Shown here piece by piece: positions 41,061 through 50,009 of a stretch of DNA of 60,650 bases (position 1 is the first letter of the stretch; every line of letters starts with the position of its first letter). The position numbers and the translations under genes are program-made. The notes under the pieces are model-generated. The model saw nothing but the letters and a program-made list of their open reading frames with translations, was not told where the DNA came from and did no database searches. The stretch is from Bacteroidaceae bacterium (lineage in GTDB: Bacteria; Bacteroidota; Bacteroidia; Bacteroidales; Bacteroidaceae). The stretch is from contig JAFZSP010000063.1 of the NCBI GenBank assembly GCA_017619335.1, positions 1 through 60,650 on the forward strand, written 5' to 3'.

Positions 41061-42161
41061 TTATAAGACTCCCTTGCTGGAGGGCAGTTGCATGTGATGG
41101 ATATCGCGGCGGACAGCCATCCGGATGGCGCGGGCGAGAGCCTTGAAGATGCCTTCAATCTTATGGTGCTCGTTTTGGCCTTCGGCCTTGATATTGAGGT
41201 TCATGCGTGCGGCGTCACTGAGGCTTTTGAAGAAATGCAGGAACATCTCGGTGGGCATTTCACCGACGCGTTCGCGGTGGAATTCGGCGTCCCAGACGAG
41301 CCACGGGCGTCCACCGAAGTCCAGCGCTACGCTGCAAAGGCAGTCATCCATCGGGAGTGTATATCCATAGCGTTCAATACCGCGTTTGTCGCCGAGGGCC
41401 CGCAGAAGGGCTTCGCCCAAGGCGAGGGCGGTGTCCTCTATCGTGTGATGCTCATCCACATGCAAGTCTCCCTTCACATGAATCTCCAGATCAATGTTCC
41501 CGTGCTTGGCTATCTGTTCCAGCATGTGGTCAAAGAATCCGAGTCCGGTGGTGATATTGCTGCGGCCGGTGCCGTCCAAATTCAGTGAAATGCTGATCTC
41601 GGTCTCGCGGGTAGTGCGAGTGACGGTGGCGCGGCGGTGACCTGCATAGACGATTTCGGTGATCTTCTGCCAGTCCATCCCTTCTCCGAGGATGAGTGCC
41701 TGGCAACCGAGGTTGGCGGCCAGTTGGGCGTCGGTGGGACGGTCTCCGATGACGAAGCTGTGCGCGATGTCACAGGAGCCGTCGGTGTAGGCGGTGAGCA
41801 TGGCTGTGCCGGGCTTGCGGGTGGGCAGGTTGTCCTGGGGAAAGCTGCGGTCAATAAGAATATCATCAAAAGTAACGCCCTCTCCTTCAAGTATCTCCAA
41901 CATCAGGTTGTGCGTGGGCCAGAAGTCTTCTTCGGGGTATGAGGAGGTACCGAGACCGTCCTGATTGGAGACCATCACAAAGCGGTAGTCCGTGTGCTGA
42001 CGCAGGAAGCGCAGGGCACTGATGGCCCCCGGCACGAAGTGGAACTTCTCAAAGGAATCTATCTGCTCGTCGGCAGGCTCCTGCAGGATTGTGCCGTCGC
42101 GGTCAATAAATAAAACACGGGAGGACGCAGAATCTATTTGAGAAATGGTATTATTTTCCAT
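41061..42161 (-). CDS. hisB: Bifunctional histidinol-phosphatase / imidazoleglycerol-phosphate dehydratase
   Basis: A 366-residue fused enzyme for steps 7 and 9 of histidine synthesis. The N-terminal HAD phosphatase (1-165) has FIDRDGTIL and [10 protein letters not shown]; the dehydratase (about 176-366) has [34 protein letters not shown] and [16 protein letters not shown]. Both halves are intact. It starts 12 nt after hisC and is followed by GH127 after 18 nt. Confidence 0.97.
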   Translation of the reverse strand: MENNTISQIDSASSRVLFIDRDGTILQEPADEQIDSFEKFHFVPGAISALRFLRQHTDYRFVMVSNQDGLGTSSYPEEDFWPTHNLMLEILEGEGVTFDDILIDRSFPQDNLPTRKPGTAMLTAYTDGSCDIAHSFVIGDRPTDAQLAANLGCQALILGEGMDWQKITEIVYAGHRRATVTRTTRETEISISLNLDGTGRSNITTGLGFFDHMLEQIAKHGNIDLEIHVKGDLHVDEHHTIEDTALALGEALLRALGDKRGIERYGYTLPMDDCLCSVALDFGGRPWLVWDAEFHRERVGEMPTEMFLHFFKSLSDAARMNLNIKAEGQNEHHKIEGIFKALARAIRMAVRRDIHHMQLPSSKGVL

Positions 42162-42173
42162 ATTAACGATAAT

Positions 42174-43211
42174 TTATTTATACTGCCTTAACGCCCCTAA
42201 TAATGCATTATTCTCCTGTGGCGTTCCTATGGTGATGCGGAGACAGTTGCCACAGAGCTGAACTCGAGAGCGGTTTCGGACAATAATGCCGCGATCGACG
42301 AGGTAATGATAGATGGCATTTGCATCGGTCATCCTGGCCAGGAAGAAGTTGGCGTCCGTGGGGAACACGGCGCGGCAAATGGGCAACTCGGCAAAGGCGG
42401 GTAGCAGGTGGGCACGTTCGTTCAGAATGGTGGAGCGCCAGAGGTTGATGTGCTGGAGGTCGTCAAGAACCTGCAGGGCCTGCAGTTGTGTGAGCTGGTT
42501 GACGTTGTAGGGGTACTTGACCTTGTTGAACAGCGCGATGATCTCTTCCGATGCGAATGCTATGCCCAATCGGATAGCAGCTGAAGCCCAGAGTTTGGAG
42601 AACGTGTTCAAGACAATGAGGTGCGGGAAATGGTCCAAATCCAGGCGGAAGGGACGGGCGGCACTGAAATCGCTGTAGGCCTCGTCCACCACCACGATCC
42701 CCTGGAACTCCTTGAGAATCTTTTCGATGGCCTTGCGGTCAAGGCTGTTGCCCGAGGGGTTGTTGGGAGAACAGAGCCAGATGACCTTTGTGTGGTCGTC
42801 GGTGGCTGCCAACAGGCGGTCGGCGTCTAAGGAGAAGTCCTCGTTCAGCAACACGGGGCGGTATTCCACATCGTTAATGTCTGCGCAGACACCATACATC
42901 CCATACGTGGGTGCGATGGCCACAACGTTGTCCTGTCGCGGTTCGCAGAAGATGCGGTAAATGAGGTCAATAGCCTCGTCGGAACCGTTGCCGAGGAAGA
43001 TTTGTGAGGCAGGCACGCCTTTGATGGGCGATAGTTTGGCCTTTACCTCCTCTTGCAGTGGGTCGGGATAGCGGTTCAGTGGCGCGTGGTAGGGATTCTC
43101 ATTGGCATCCAAGAAGACACTGGCGGCGCGACCTTTAAATTCATCGCGGGCGCAGGAGTAGGGCGTGAGATTCCAGATATTTGGTCGTGTTAAATCTTGA
43201 AGTGTTTTCAT
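42174..43211 (-). CDS. hisC: Histidinol-phosphate aminotransferase
   Basis: A 345-residue PLP aminotransferase of fold type I for histidine step 8. [11 protein letters not shown] at the N-terminus, [32 protein letters not shown] and [15 protein letters not shown] with the PLP lysine are intact. Overlaps the hisD stop by 4 nt (ATGA-type), so strongly coupled. Confidence 0.97.
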   Translation of the reverse strand: MKTLQDLTRPNIWNLTPYSCARDEFKGRAASVFLDANENPYHAPLNRYPDPLQEEVKAKLSPIKGVPASQIFLGNGSDEAIDLIYRIFCEPRQDNVVAIAPTYGMYGVCADINDVEYRPVLLNEDFSLDADRLLAATDDHTKVIWLCSPNNPSGNSLDRKAIEKILKEFQGIVVVDEAYSDFSAARPFRLDLDHFPHLIVLNTFSKLWASAAIRLGIAFASEEIIALFNKVKYPYNVNQLTQLQALQVLDDLQHINLWRSTILNERAHLLPAFAELPICRAVFPTDANFFLARMTDANAIYHYLVDRGIIVRNRSRVQLCGNCLRITIGTPQENNALLGALRQYK

Positions 43212-44488
43212 AAGCTTTTCATTCTGAGAGTCATTGCATTCTTGTGTGCATCCAATTGTTCAGCCTCGGCCATCAGTTCCACGGCGCGTCCGATAACGCT
43301 GAGTCCCGTTGGGCTGATGTGCTGGAAGGTGATTTTGCGGCAGAAACTGTCAAGGTTCACACCGCTGTAGGCGGTGGCGTAACCGTTGGTGGGGAGTGTG
43401 TGGTTGGTGCCGGAGGCGTAGTCGCCGGCGCTCTCGGGAGTGAGGTGTCCGATGAAGACACTGCCCGCGTTCACCACGTGCTGGGCGAGGGTTTCTGCAT
43501 CCTTAATCTCCAGGATGAGGTGTTCTGGGGCGTAGCGGTTGGAGAGAGACATTGCCTCGTCGGTAGAACCGACGAGCACGATGCGGCTGTTCTCCAGTGC
43601 GGCAGCTGCGATTTCCTTGCGCGGCAAGGCGGCGAGTTGCAGCTTCACCTCCTTTTCCACGGCGGCAATCAGCGCCTCGGAAGTGGTGACCAGCAGCACC
43701 TGTGAATCCACGCCGTGTTCGGCTTGTGACAGCAGGTCTGCGGCCACGAAGGATGGATTTGCGGTCTCATCGGCAATCACTTCCACTTCGCTGGGTCCTG
43801 CGGGCATATCAATGGCCACATCTGAAAGGGATACTAACTGCTTGGCACACTGCACATACTGATTGCCGGGGCCGAATATCTTGAAGACCTTGGGTACACT
43901 CTCGGTACCATAGGCCATCGCTCCGATTGCTTGTACGCCGCCAGCTTTGAAGACCTTGGAGACACCAGCGATGCGGGCCGCTACGAGGATGGCGGGATGG
44001 ACGGTGCCGTCCTTGCGGGGAGGTGTGCAAAGAACTATTTCCCGACAACCGGCGATACGGGCAGGCGTAGCCAGCATCAGCACGGTGGAAAAGAGAGGGG
44101 CTGTGCCGCCCGGTATATAAAGGCCCACTTTCTCGATGGGCACACTCCGCTGCCAGCAGCGGACGCCCGTGGCCGTTTCCACATCGAGGCCCACAAAGCG
44201 CTGAGCCTCATGGAACTGCTGGATATTCTGATGGGCCACGTGCAGTGCTGCCACGAGTTCGTCGCTCACTGACGCTTCTGCCGCAGCAAACTCGGCAGGG
44301 CTGACTATTAATGAATGGAGTTCCACTTTGTCAAACTGCCGTTCATAATCCAGCACGGCAGTATCACCTTGGGCTTTCACGCGCTGGAGCACGGCAGAGA
44401 CAGTGGCAGTCAAGTCTGCAGCATCTTTTGTCGGGCGGGTGATAATCTCCCGCACCTGCTCTTCGGTTGGAAAATGATATATCTTCAT
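43208..44488 (-). CDS. hisD: Histidinol dehydrogenase
   Basis: A 426-residue zinc enzyme oxidising histidinol to histidine (two steps). [52 protein letters not shown] and [21 protein letters not shown] are the family blocks with zinc ligands and catalytic His pair. Between hisG and hisD are 44 nt containing a small GC-rich inverted repeat rather than a promoter. Confidence 0.97.
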   Translation of the reverse strand: MKIYHFPTEEQVREIITRPTKDAADLTATVSAVLQRVKAQGDTAVLDYERQFDKVELHSLIVSPAEFAAAEASVSDELVAALHVAHQNIQQFHEAQRFVGLDVETATGVRCWQRSVPIEKVGLYIPGGTAPLFSTVLMLATPARIAGCREIVLCTPPRKDGTVHPAILVAARIAGVSKVFKAGGVQAIGAMAYGTESVPKVFKIFGPGNQYVQCAKQLVSLSDVAIDMPAGPSEVEVIADETANPSFVAADLLSQAEHGVDSQVLLVTTSEALIAAVEKEVKLQLAALPRKEIAAAALENSRIVLVGSTDEAMSLSNRYAPEHLILEIKDAETLAQHVVNAGSVFIGHLTPESAGDYASGTNHTLPTNGYATAYSGVNLDSFCRKITFQHISPTGLSVIGRAVELMAEAEQLDAHKNAMTLRMKSL

Positions 44489-44502
44489 GTTTTTTCTTTC
44501 CT

Positions 44503-44514
44503 CTCCCTTGGGAG
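44503..44514. repeat. GC-rich mini-palindrome between hisG and hisD
   Basis: CTCCC and GGGAG around TT (44503-44514) sit within CCTCTCCCTTGGGAGGGG-type DNA. It resembles the palindromes found inside coding genes in this window and could also attenuate hisG-hisD expression. Confidence 0.6.
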
Positions 44515-44532
44515 GGGTTCGGGGTAGGCCTA

Positions 44533-45384
44533 TTAAAGAATCATTTTTTCAATGGGAATCACCAGAATGCCTTGAGCTCCAAGAACTTTCAGCTGAGAGA
44601 TGACTTCCCAGAAACGCTTCTCGTCTATCACGGTGTGAACGCTGTTCCATCCGGGTGTGGCAAGCGGCATCACTGTGGGACTCTTGGCACCTGGCAGCAC
44701 AGCAATCACCTCTTGCAGCCGTTCACTGGGAACGTTCATCAGCACATATTTTTTGTCTTCGGCAGCTTTCACAGCTTCGATGCGGAAGAGCAGGTCGTCG
44801 AGAATGGCGCGCTTCTCGGTATCCAATGCTTTATTGGCAATCAGCAACGCCTCGCTCTGCATGACGATTTCTACCTCACGCAAATTGTTGCTAACCAGTG
44901 TGCTACCTGAAGAAACAATATCAAAGATGGCGTCGGCGAGACCAATCCCCGGGCTGATTTCCACAGAACCCGTGATGACGTGAACGTCGGCCTTCACGCC
45001 TTTTTCCTTTAGGAAGGTCCGAAGAATGCCGGGATAGCTGGTTGCAATCTTCCTGCCCTCGAACCATTCCATGCCCGAATATTCAATACCTTTCGGGATG
45101 GCCAGCGACAGACGGCACCGGCTGAAACCCAACCGACGGACCACCTCGGCATCCTCGCCGCGTTCCACAAATTCATTCTCTCCTACGATTCCCAAGTCTG
45201 CCACCCCGGTGGCCACCGACTGCGGAATATCATCATCACGCAGATAAAGCACTTCCACAGGAAAGTTTGGAGACTGCACGAGAAGCGTGCGCTTGCTGGA
45301 CGGAATTTTGATGCCCGCTTCGGCGAGCAAAGTGATGGTGTCTTCAAAGAGACGACCTTTGGATTGTACTGCTATTCTAATCAT
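44533..45384 (-). CDS. hisG: ATP phosphoribosyltransferase, long form
   Basis: A 283-residue first enzyme of histidine synthesis, long form with C-terminal regulatory domain (about 205-283) that mediates histidine feedback. IRIAVQSKGRLFEDTITLLAEAG begins the catalytic part; ATGVADLGIVGENEF and GLADAIFDIVSSGSTLVSNNL follow. First gene of the his run; promoter box lies at 45415-45422. Confidence 0.96.
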   Translation of the reverse strand: MIRIAVQSKGRLFEDTITLLAEAGIKIPSSKRTLLVQSPNFPVEVLYLRDDDIPQSVATGVADLGIVGENEFVERGEDAEVVRRLGFSRCRLSLAIPKGIEYSGMEWFEGRKIATSYPGILRTFLKEKGVKADVHVITGSVEISPGIGLADAIFDIVSSGSTLVSNNLREVEIVMQSEALLIANKALDTEKRAILDDLLFRIEAVKAAEDKKYVLMNVPSERLQEVIAVLPGAKSPTVMPLATPGWNSVHTVIDEKRFWEVISQLKVLGAQGILVIPIEKMIL

Positions 45385-45414
45385 AGATTGAAAGTTCTAC
45401 TTTATGTTTTGCCG

Positions 45415-45422
45415 CAAAGGTA
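45415..45422 (-). promoter_or_regulatory. Promoter -7 box for the hisGDCB-hydrolase run
   Basis: The minus strand reads TACCTTTG, 30 nt before hisG. It is the only clear promoter I find for the whole eight-gene run. No histidine-rich leader peptide is visible. Confidence 0.65.
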
Positions 45423-45502
45423 CGGCGAAAACGGCAAAACAGCAAGCAAAACGACGTTTTTCTTTCCAAAGAGACAGCAATGTACGTCTTTTTGCACTCA
45501 TT

Positions 45503-45535
45503 TTTGTATTTATTATAAAATTCTTTGTATTTTTG
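45503..45535 (+). promoter_or_regulatory. GH43 gene promoter
   Basis: TATTTTTG (45528-45535) with TTTG (45503-45506) about 21 nt upstream; 21 nt before the ATG at 45557. Divergent from the his promoter about 100 bp away. Confidence 0.7.
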
Positions 45536-45556
45536 CGCCCACAAAACCAAAAAGAA

Positions 45557-48382
45557 ATGAATAACAGATTTGCCCTTTCCTGCCTGCTTTTGGCTTCTTC
45601 CGTGCTCTTCGCTCAGCGTCAGCCACGGGAGTACACGCCGTCTCCCGTCAGCGGCCCTTCGTGGAACGCTCCGGGTAATATGAATCCTTTCATCCCGGGT
45701 TATTTTGCCGATCCGACCATTCGGAAGTTTGGCGACACCTACTATTTATATGCCACCACGGACGGCACAGGGAACGGCTACGGACCCGCACAGGTGTGGG
45801 TGAGTAAGGATTTTGTCAACTGGAAGAATATCGTGATGAACTGGCCGACAACAGAAGTCGTCTGGGCACCCGACGTGGTTCGGCTGTCCAATGGGAAGTA
45901 CCGTTACTTCTACTGCGAACCTTGCAATATAATTATTGGCGAAAGTGACTCTCCAATAGGCCCTTGGCACAACATTCTTGGAAAGGAAGATGCGGTGATG
46001 GTGCCCGATCGCTACATCCATAATGTGATCACGCTGGATCCTCAGTTGTTCCGTGATGATGATGGTTCGGAATACCTCTATTTCACCACTTGGGGAATCT
46101 ATAAGGGTTTCGGGTGCGGAGTAGCCAAGTTGAATTCACAATTCCAAATACTCAATTCACAATTCGCTGATGCCCGCCGCTGGAATGAGAACCGTCCTTT
46201 CCCTATTGCTGCCGACGAGTTCTTCTCGGAGAAACAGTTGATTCCCAATACTGAACTGAAGGACATCTTTGAGGCGCCCTTTGTCTTCAAACGCAATGGT
46301 GTTTACTATTTTACCTATTCCTCTGGCTCTTGTCACACAGATACTTACCGTGTACAATATGCCGTTTCCACCACGGGGCCGATGGGACCTTATGAATACA
46401 AGGGTGAAATCCTCACCACCAACGAAGACCAGACGGTGCACGGTCCGGGACACCATTCCGTCTTGGAACAGGACGGCAAGTACTACATTGTCTATCATCG
46501 ACATAACAATCCTAAATCCGTCCACGGCTTCAACCGACAGCTGTGCATAGATGAGTTGAAGTTTGATGAACAGGGCAATATTGTTTCCGTTATCCCTACA
46601 CATAACGCGCAGAATGTCAATATCTTCAAGAGCTCAACCAATTACCGGAACCTCGCCTATGGTGCCAGCGTCACAGCATCCTCCTTCTATGATGAATGGT
46701 TCAAACCGGAATATGCTGTTGACGACAACAATGCAACCTTGTGGAAGGCCCGGAACAGCAACTGGGAGAACGAGAGACACCGAAAGGAATGGTTGAAGAT
46801 AGATTTAGGCAAGTCGCAGAGTTTCAATGAGATTTGGACGCAGTTTGAGTATGCTACCTTCTTCTATCAGTATGTGATTGAGACGTCGTTGGACGGGCAG
46901 AAATGGAATCTGTTTGCCGACCGTAGCAGCAACACTCTCCAAGGTTCCCCGATGATAGATCGTCAGAAGACCAAAGCCCGATTCATTCGCATCACCATCA
47001 CGGATACCCAGAAGAACGGCCATCTGCCCGCCATCTGGAACGTGAAAGTGTGGAAAAAAGCACCGGAACTGCCCGAGACCAACGTGGCCAGCAATGACGG
47101 CTATCCTGGTATGCATCAGAAAGATGTGATGCCAGAGGAACGCACTTCCGAAGCACAGATTGCCATTAACGCCGCAGAGATTGGACAGGAGATGAAAAAA
47201 CCATTCGACCTGACGGCTGTGCAGACAGCCCGTGACGTTTTCAGGGCCAACAAACCCATTCGAGTGCGGGTGAAAGACGGGCGATGGGCTTTCTTCTTCA
47301 ATGGCACCCAACGTCTGACCAGCCAGCAGCCGTTGCACAGAAGCTTCCGTTACAACGCGCCATACACCATTGAAGCATGGGTGCTGAGCACCAAAGTAGG
47401 TCCTGTTTCCACCATCCTTTCCCTGTCATCCTCCAGGGCAGACCTCGCCACGACGGAGTTCCGGCTGGGCACAGATCCCGCCACGGGACTCATCCAGCAC
47501 AACGGCTCTTTCGAGAGCTGTGGGGCACCCAAGGCCATCAAGGACGGCGAGGGAAAGTGGCAGTTCTGGGTAATCACTTTTGACGGTTGGATGGAACGTG
47601 CCTACCTGAATGGGGAGTTGGTGCACGAGCAGAACAACTTCCTGATGGTGCGTCCGGAAGGGCACATCACCATCGGCGCCGACGGCTCGGGAGCCAATAA
47701 CTTCATGGGATATATCCATTCAATAAAAGTCTATCCTTCAGCAAAATCTGAGGAACAGATAAAGCAAAGCTTTAATGCTGAGAAGACTGCAGATGAACCA
47801 TCATTGGGAGATGATGACTTTGAGGAAATTGATCCGGACAGCAAGTTCTCGTTGGACCCGAAGATGAAAGCCGTCTTCGAGAAAAAGGAGGCTTTCACCC
47901 TTTCAGCCAACACCGCCAACTTCAATGATGACCCGCTGCAGAACGGCGGCCAGGTGTTCCGGGACGTGGAAGGAGACTTTGTCGTGATGGTGCACGTGGA
48001 TGGGATGGAAGGACTGCAGCAGCACAGTGTCACGGGCTACAATGAAGGTGGCATTCTGATTACCGACGGACAGGGCACGTTCTATCAGTTGGGGGCGTTT
48101 CCGCTGTACAACTGCGGTAATATGCTGACCGTGCTCAGCCGTCGCGGACGGCCGCAGTTCCCGAACTATAAAGGTTATGACTTTGACCCGATTATGCAAT
48201 TCGAACGACGCGGTAACCAGCTCTTTGCCCGCACCAGTCGCGACGGCCTCGCCTGGGAAAACATGCCAGGATCTCCTATTGAGTTGAAAACTGAAAAGTT
48301 ACAGATAGGAGCCTACCAGACCACCTACACCGACAAGCCTTCTTGGGTGCAGTTCAGTCAGTTCGTCCTCTACACACGTTGA
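45557..48382 (+). CDS. Secreted multidomain GH43 enzyme
   Basis: A 941-residue secreted enzyme; signal MNNRFALSCLLLASSVLFAQ. The GH43 five-blade propeller (about 35-345) has FADPTIRKFGDTYYLYAT (base Asp), APDVVRLSNGKYRYFYC and IFEAPFVFKRNGVYYFTYS (acid Glu). Then an F5/8 type C domain (about 360-500: NLAYGASVTASSFYDEWF, WLKIDLGKSQSF), a LamG/concanavalin-like domain (about 600-735), and a C-terminal DUF1349-like beta domain (about 750-941). Likely an arabinofuranosidase or xylosidase on arabinoxylan. Start at 45557 follows the promoter; the longer upstream frame is not used. A 7-bp repeat is inserted in the propeller. Confidence 0.9.
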   Translation: MNNRFALSCLLLASSVLFAQRQPREYTPSPVSGPSWNAPGNMNPFIPGYFADPTIRKFGDTYYLYATTDGTGNGYGPAQVWVSKDFVNWKNIVMNWPTTEVVWAPDVVRLSNGKYRYFYCEPCNIIIGESDSPIGPWHNILGKEDAVMVPDRYIHNVITLDPQLFRDDDGSEYLYFTTWGIYKGFGCGVAKLNSQFQILNSQFADARRWNENRPFPIAADEFFSEKQLIPNTELKDIFEAPFVFKRNGVYYFTYSSGSCHTDTYRVQYAVSTTGPMGPYEYKGEILTTNEDQTVHGPGHHSVLEQDGKYYIVYHRHNNPKSVHGFNRQLCIDELKFDEQGNIVSVIPTHNAQNVNIFKSSTNYRNLAYGASVTASSFYDEWFKPEYAVDDNNATLWKARNSNWENERHRKEWLKIDLGKSQSFNEIWTQFEYATFFYQYVIETSLDGQKWNLFADRSSNTLQGSPMIDRQKTKARFIRITITDTQKNGHLPAIWNVKVWKKAPELPETNVASNDGYPGMHQKDVMPEERTSEAQIAINAAEIGQEMKKPFDLTAVQTARDVFRANKPIRVRVKDGRWAFFFNGTQRLTSQQPLHRSFRYNAPYTIEAWVLSTKVGPVSTILSLSSSRADLATTEFRLGTDPATGLIQHNGSFESCGAPKAIKDGEGKWQFWVITFDGWMERAYLNGELVHEQNNFLMVRPEGHITIGADGSGANNFMGYIHSIKVYPSAKSEEQIKQSFNAEKTADEPSLGDDDFEEIDPDSKFSLDPKMKAVFEKKEAFTLSANTANFNDDPLQNGGQVFRDVEGDFVVMVHVDGMEGLQQHSVTGYNEGGILITDGQGTFYQLGAFPLYNCGNMLTVLSRRGRPQFPNYKGYDFDPIMQFERRGNQLFARTSRDGLAWENMPGSPIELKTEKLQIGAYQTTYTDKPSWVQFSQFVLYTR
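46133..46167 (+). repeat. 7-bp tandem repeat inside the GH43 gene
   Basis: Five 7-mers: AATTCAC, AATTCCA, AATACTC, AATTCAC, AATTCGC. AATTCACAATTC occurs exactly at 46133-46144 and 46154-46165. In frame they encode LNSQFQILNSQF between a propeller strand and the following loop. Confidence 0.85.
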
Positions 48383-48392
48383 AATAGCATCT

Positions 48393-49754
48393 TTATGAAA
48401 GCACCGTGATGGTCATCACGTGGCGGGTGCTCTCGTCCACTTCGAATCCTGCGGCAGCGCGGCGTCCGACAACCCAGGCGATGTGCTCTGATGAGAGTAC
48501 AACCAGTTGTCGTTCCTTCTCGAAAAGGGACAGTTTCTGGTCGGTGAGGAAGTCGCTGACGAGTCGTGTGCCTGCCATCCCAAAAGGCTGGAAGCGGTCG
48601 CCCTCCCGGGTGGCACGCAGAACCAGCGGCAGTTGCAACTTCTCCAAGTCAAAGCACACCGTGGCGCGGTCACGGGGAATCTCAAAACGTGCATCCACTG
48701 CTTGACGCCTGATAATCAAGCGCAACCGATCCGGCCCCTCAAAGAGTCCTTCCAGCGGCAGCACCCATTCCTGGGACTGCGCTGTGGAGTGGGAGAGGGC
48801 GGTGGGAGCCAGCGGTTCCAGCAGCAGACGTTCACGGTCACGCAGCAGACGGTGGGACTCTGAGCGCCAGAGGCGGCCCGGTTCGCCGTCCAAACCTTCA
48901 AAAATCTCCCGAACCTGTTCCGTATTGAATCCCAGTGGATGAAGTATCTCGTGAAGCATTGTTTGCGGAGCGGGCGTAGTTTTCAAGGCTGCGATGTCAA
49001 TATGTCCGTCGGGCGTGAGCACTCGTTCCCGATTGAGCTCAACGGCTTGTTGATAGAGTTGTTCGGCTTCCGACAGCCGCGAGGCGGTTTCGGCAAGCCC
49101 CTCGCGTGCGCGCGCGTTCATTTTTTCTATTAATGGCAGCAGGCGCAGTCGGATGAGATTCCGTTGTGAAGCCTCGGTCTGCAGGTTGGTGGAATCTGTG
49201 ACCCAGGTCTTTCCACGCTCCGTGAGCCATGCTTCGATTTCTGCGCGTGTCACGTTCAATAGCGGACGCAGCACTGTCACTCCTCCCTCCATTTCCCGCT
49301 GGACACGCATCCCCGTGAGGCCACGGAGCCCGGTGCCACGAACCAGGTTGAGCAGCATCGTTTCGATGGAGTCGTCCCGGTGGTGTGCCACACAGACGGC
49401 TTGCGCCCGGCGTTTCCGGACCTCCTCGAGGAACCAGTCGTAGCGCAGGTCGCGAGCCGCCATTTCAATGCTGATACCTTGGCGGCGCGCATAACTTTGT
49501 GTGCGGAAATGCCGCACGGTGAGTGGGATTCCCTGAGCCCGGCACAACCGACGGCAGAAGGCCTCGTCGGCATCACTTTCGGTACCGCGAAGTTCAAAGT
49601 TGCAGTGCAAGGCCTCCACAGAGAAGCCCATTTCACGAAGGGCCAACAGCAGACAGACGCTGTCGGCGCCGCCACTGAGGGCCACTAAAACAGGGCCTGC
49701 ATCCACACGGAACGAGGCCGGAAGGGTGGATTTTATGGTTTCAAGAAGCTTCAT
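48393..49754 (-). CDS. tilS: tRNA(Ile)-lysidine synthetase
   Basis: A 453-residue enzyme converting C34 of tRNA-Ile to lysidine so that it reads AUA. The PP-loop motif LVALSGGADS (about 26-35) and HHRDDSIETMLLNLVRGTGLRGL are intact; the C-terminal TilS substrate-binding domain is present with RPFGMAGTRLVSDFLTDQK-like LPLVLRATREGDRFQPFGMAG. Length is usual for the family. Convergent with the GH43 gene, 10 nt apart. Confidence 0.95.
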   Translation of the reverse strand: MKLLETIKSTLPASFRVDAGPVLVALSGGADSVCLLLALREMGFSVEALHCNFELRGTESDADEAFCRRLCRAQGIPLTVRHFRTQSYARRQGISIEMAARDLRYDWFLEEVRKRRAQAVCVAHHRDDSIETMLLNLVRGTGLRGLTGMRVQREMEGGVTVLRPLLNVTRAEIEAWLTERGKTWVTDSTNLQTEASQRNLIRLRLLPLIEKMNARAREGLAETASRLSEAEQLYQQAVELNRERVLTPDGHIDIAALKTTPAPQTMLHEILHPLGFNTEQVREIFEGLDGEPGRLWRSESHRLLRDRERLLLEPLAPTALSHSTAQSQEWVLPLEGLFEGPDRLRLIIRRQAVDARFEIPRDRATVCFDLEKLQLPLVLRATREGDRFQPFGMAGTRLVSDFLTDQKLSLFEKERQLVVLSSEHIAWVVGRRAAAGFEVDESTRHVMTITVLS

Positions 49755-49820
49755 TCAATGAAATAACGCTCTTTTTTGAAAAAAATTGTGCAAAAAGTTG
49801 GTAGATTCAGAAAAAACACC

Positions 49821-49828
49821 TACCTTTG
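49821..49828 (+). promoter_or_regulatory. tRNA-Cys promoter -7 box
   Basis: TACCTTTG, with TTG (49798-49800) about 20 nt upstream; 17 nt before the tRNA. Confidence 0.75.
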
Positions 49829-49845
49829 CACCCGCAAACCCGAAT

Positions 49846-49917
49846 GGTGCCTTGGATGAGTGGCTTAGTCAGCGGTCTGCAAAACCGTCCACAGCAGTTC
49901 GAATCTGCTAGGCACCT
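49846..49917 (+). tRNA. tRNA-Cys (GCA)
   Basis: Acceptor GGTGCCT (49846-49852) pairs with AGGCACC (49910-49916), discriminator T. The anticodon loop reads CTGCAAA, anticodon GCA. The TTCGAAT T-loop is present. CCA is not encoded. Confidence 0.95.
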
Positions 49918-49920
49918 CAC

Positions 49921-49960
49921 AGAAAGCTTCGCCGCCTGACCGCTGCGAGGCTTTCTTACT
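49921..49960 (+). terminator. Terminator after tRNA-Cys
   Basis: AGAAAGC (49921-49927) pairs with GCTTTCT (49950-49956), followed by TACTTC. Some transcription may still read into the GH30-like gene, which has no clear promoter of its own. Confidence 0.6.
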
Positions 49961-50009
49961 TCAAAGGCGAACCCTCAACAATGAACCCTTCAAAGATCTC
50001 TCTGTGATT

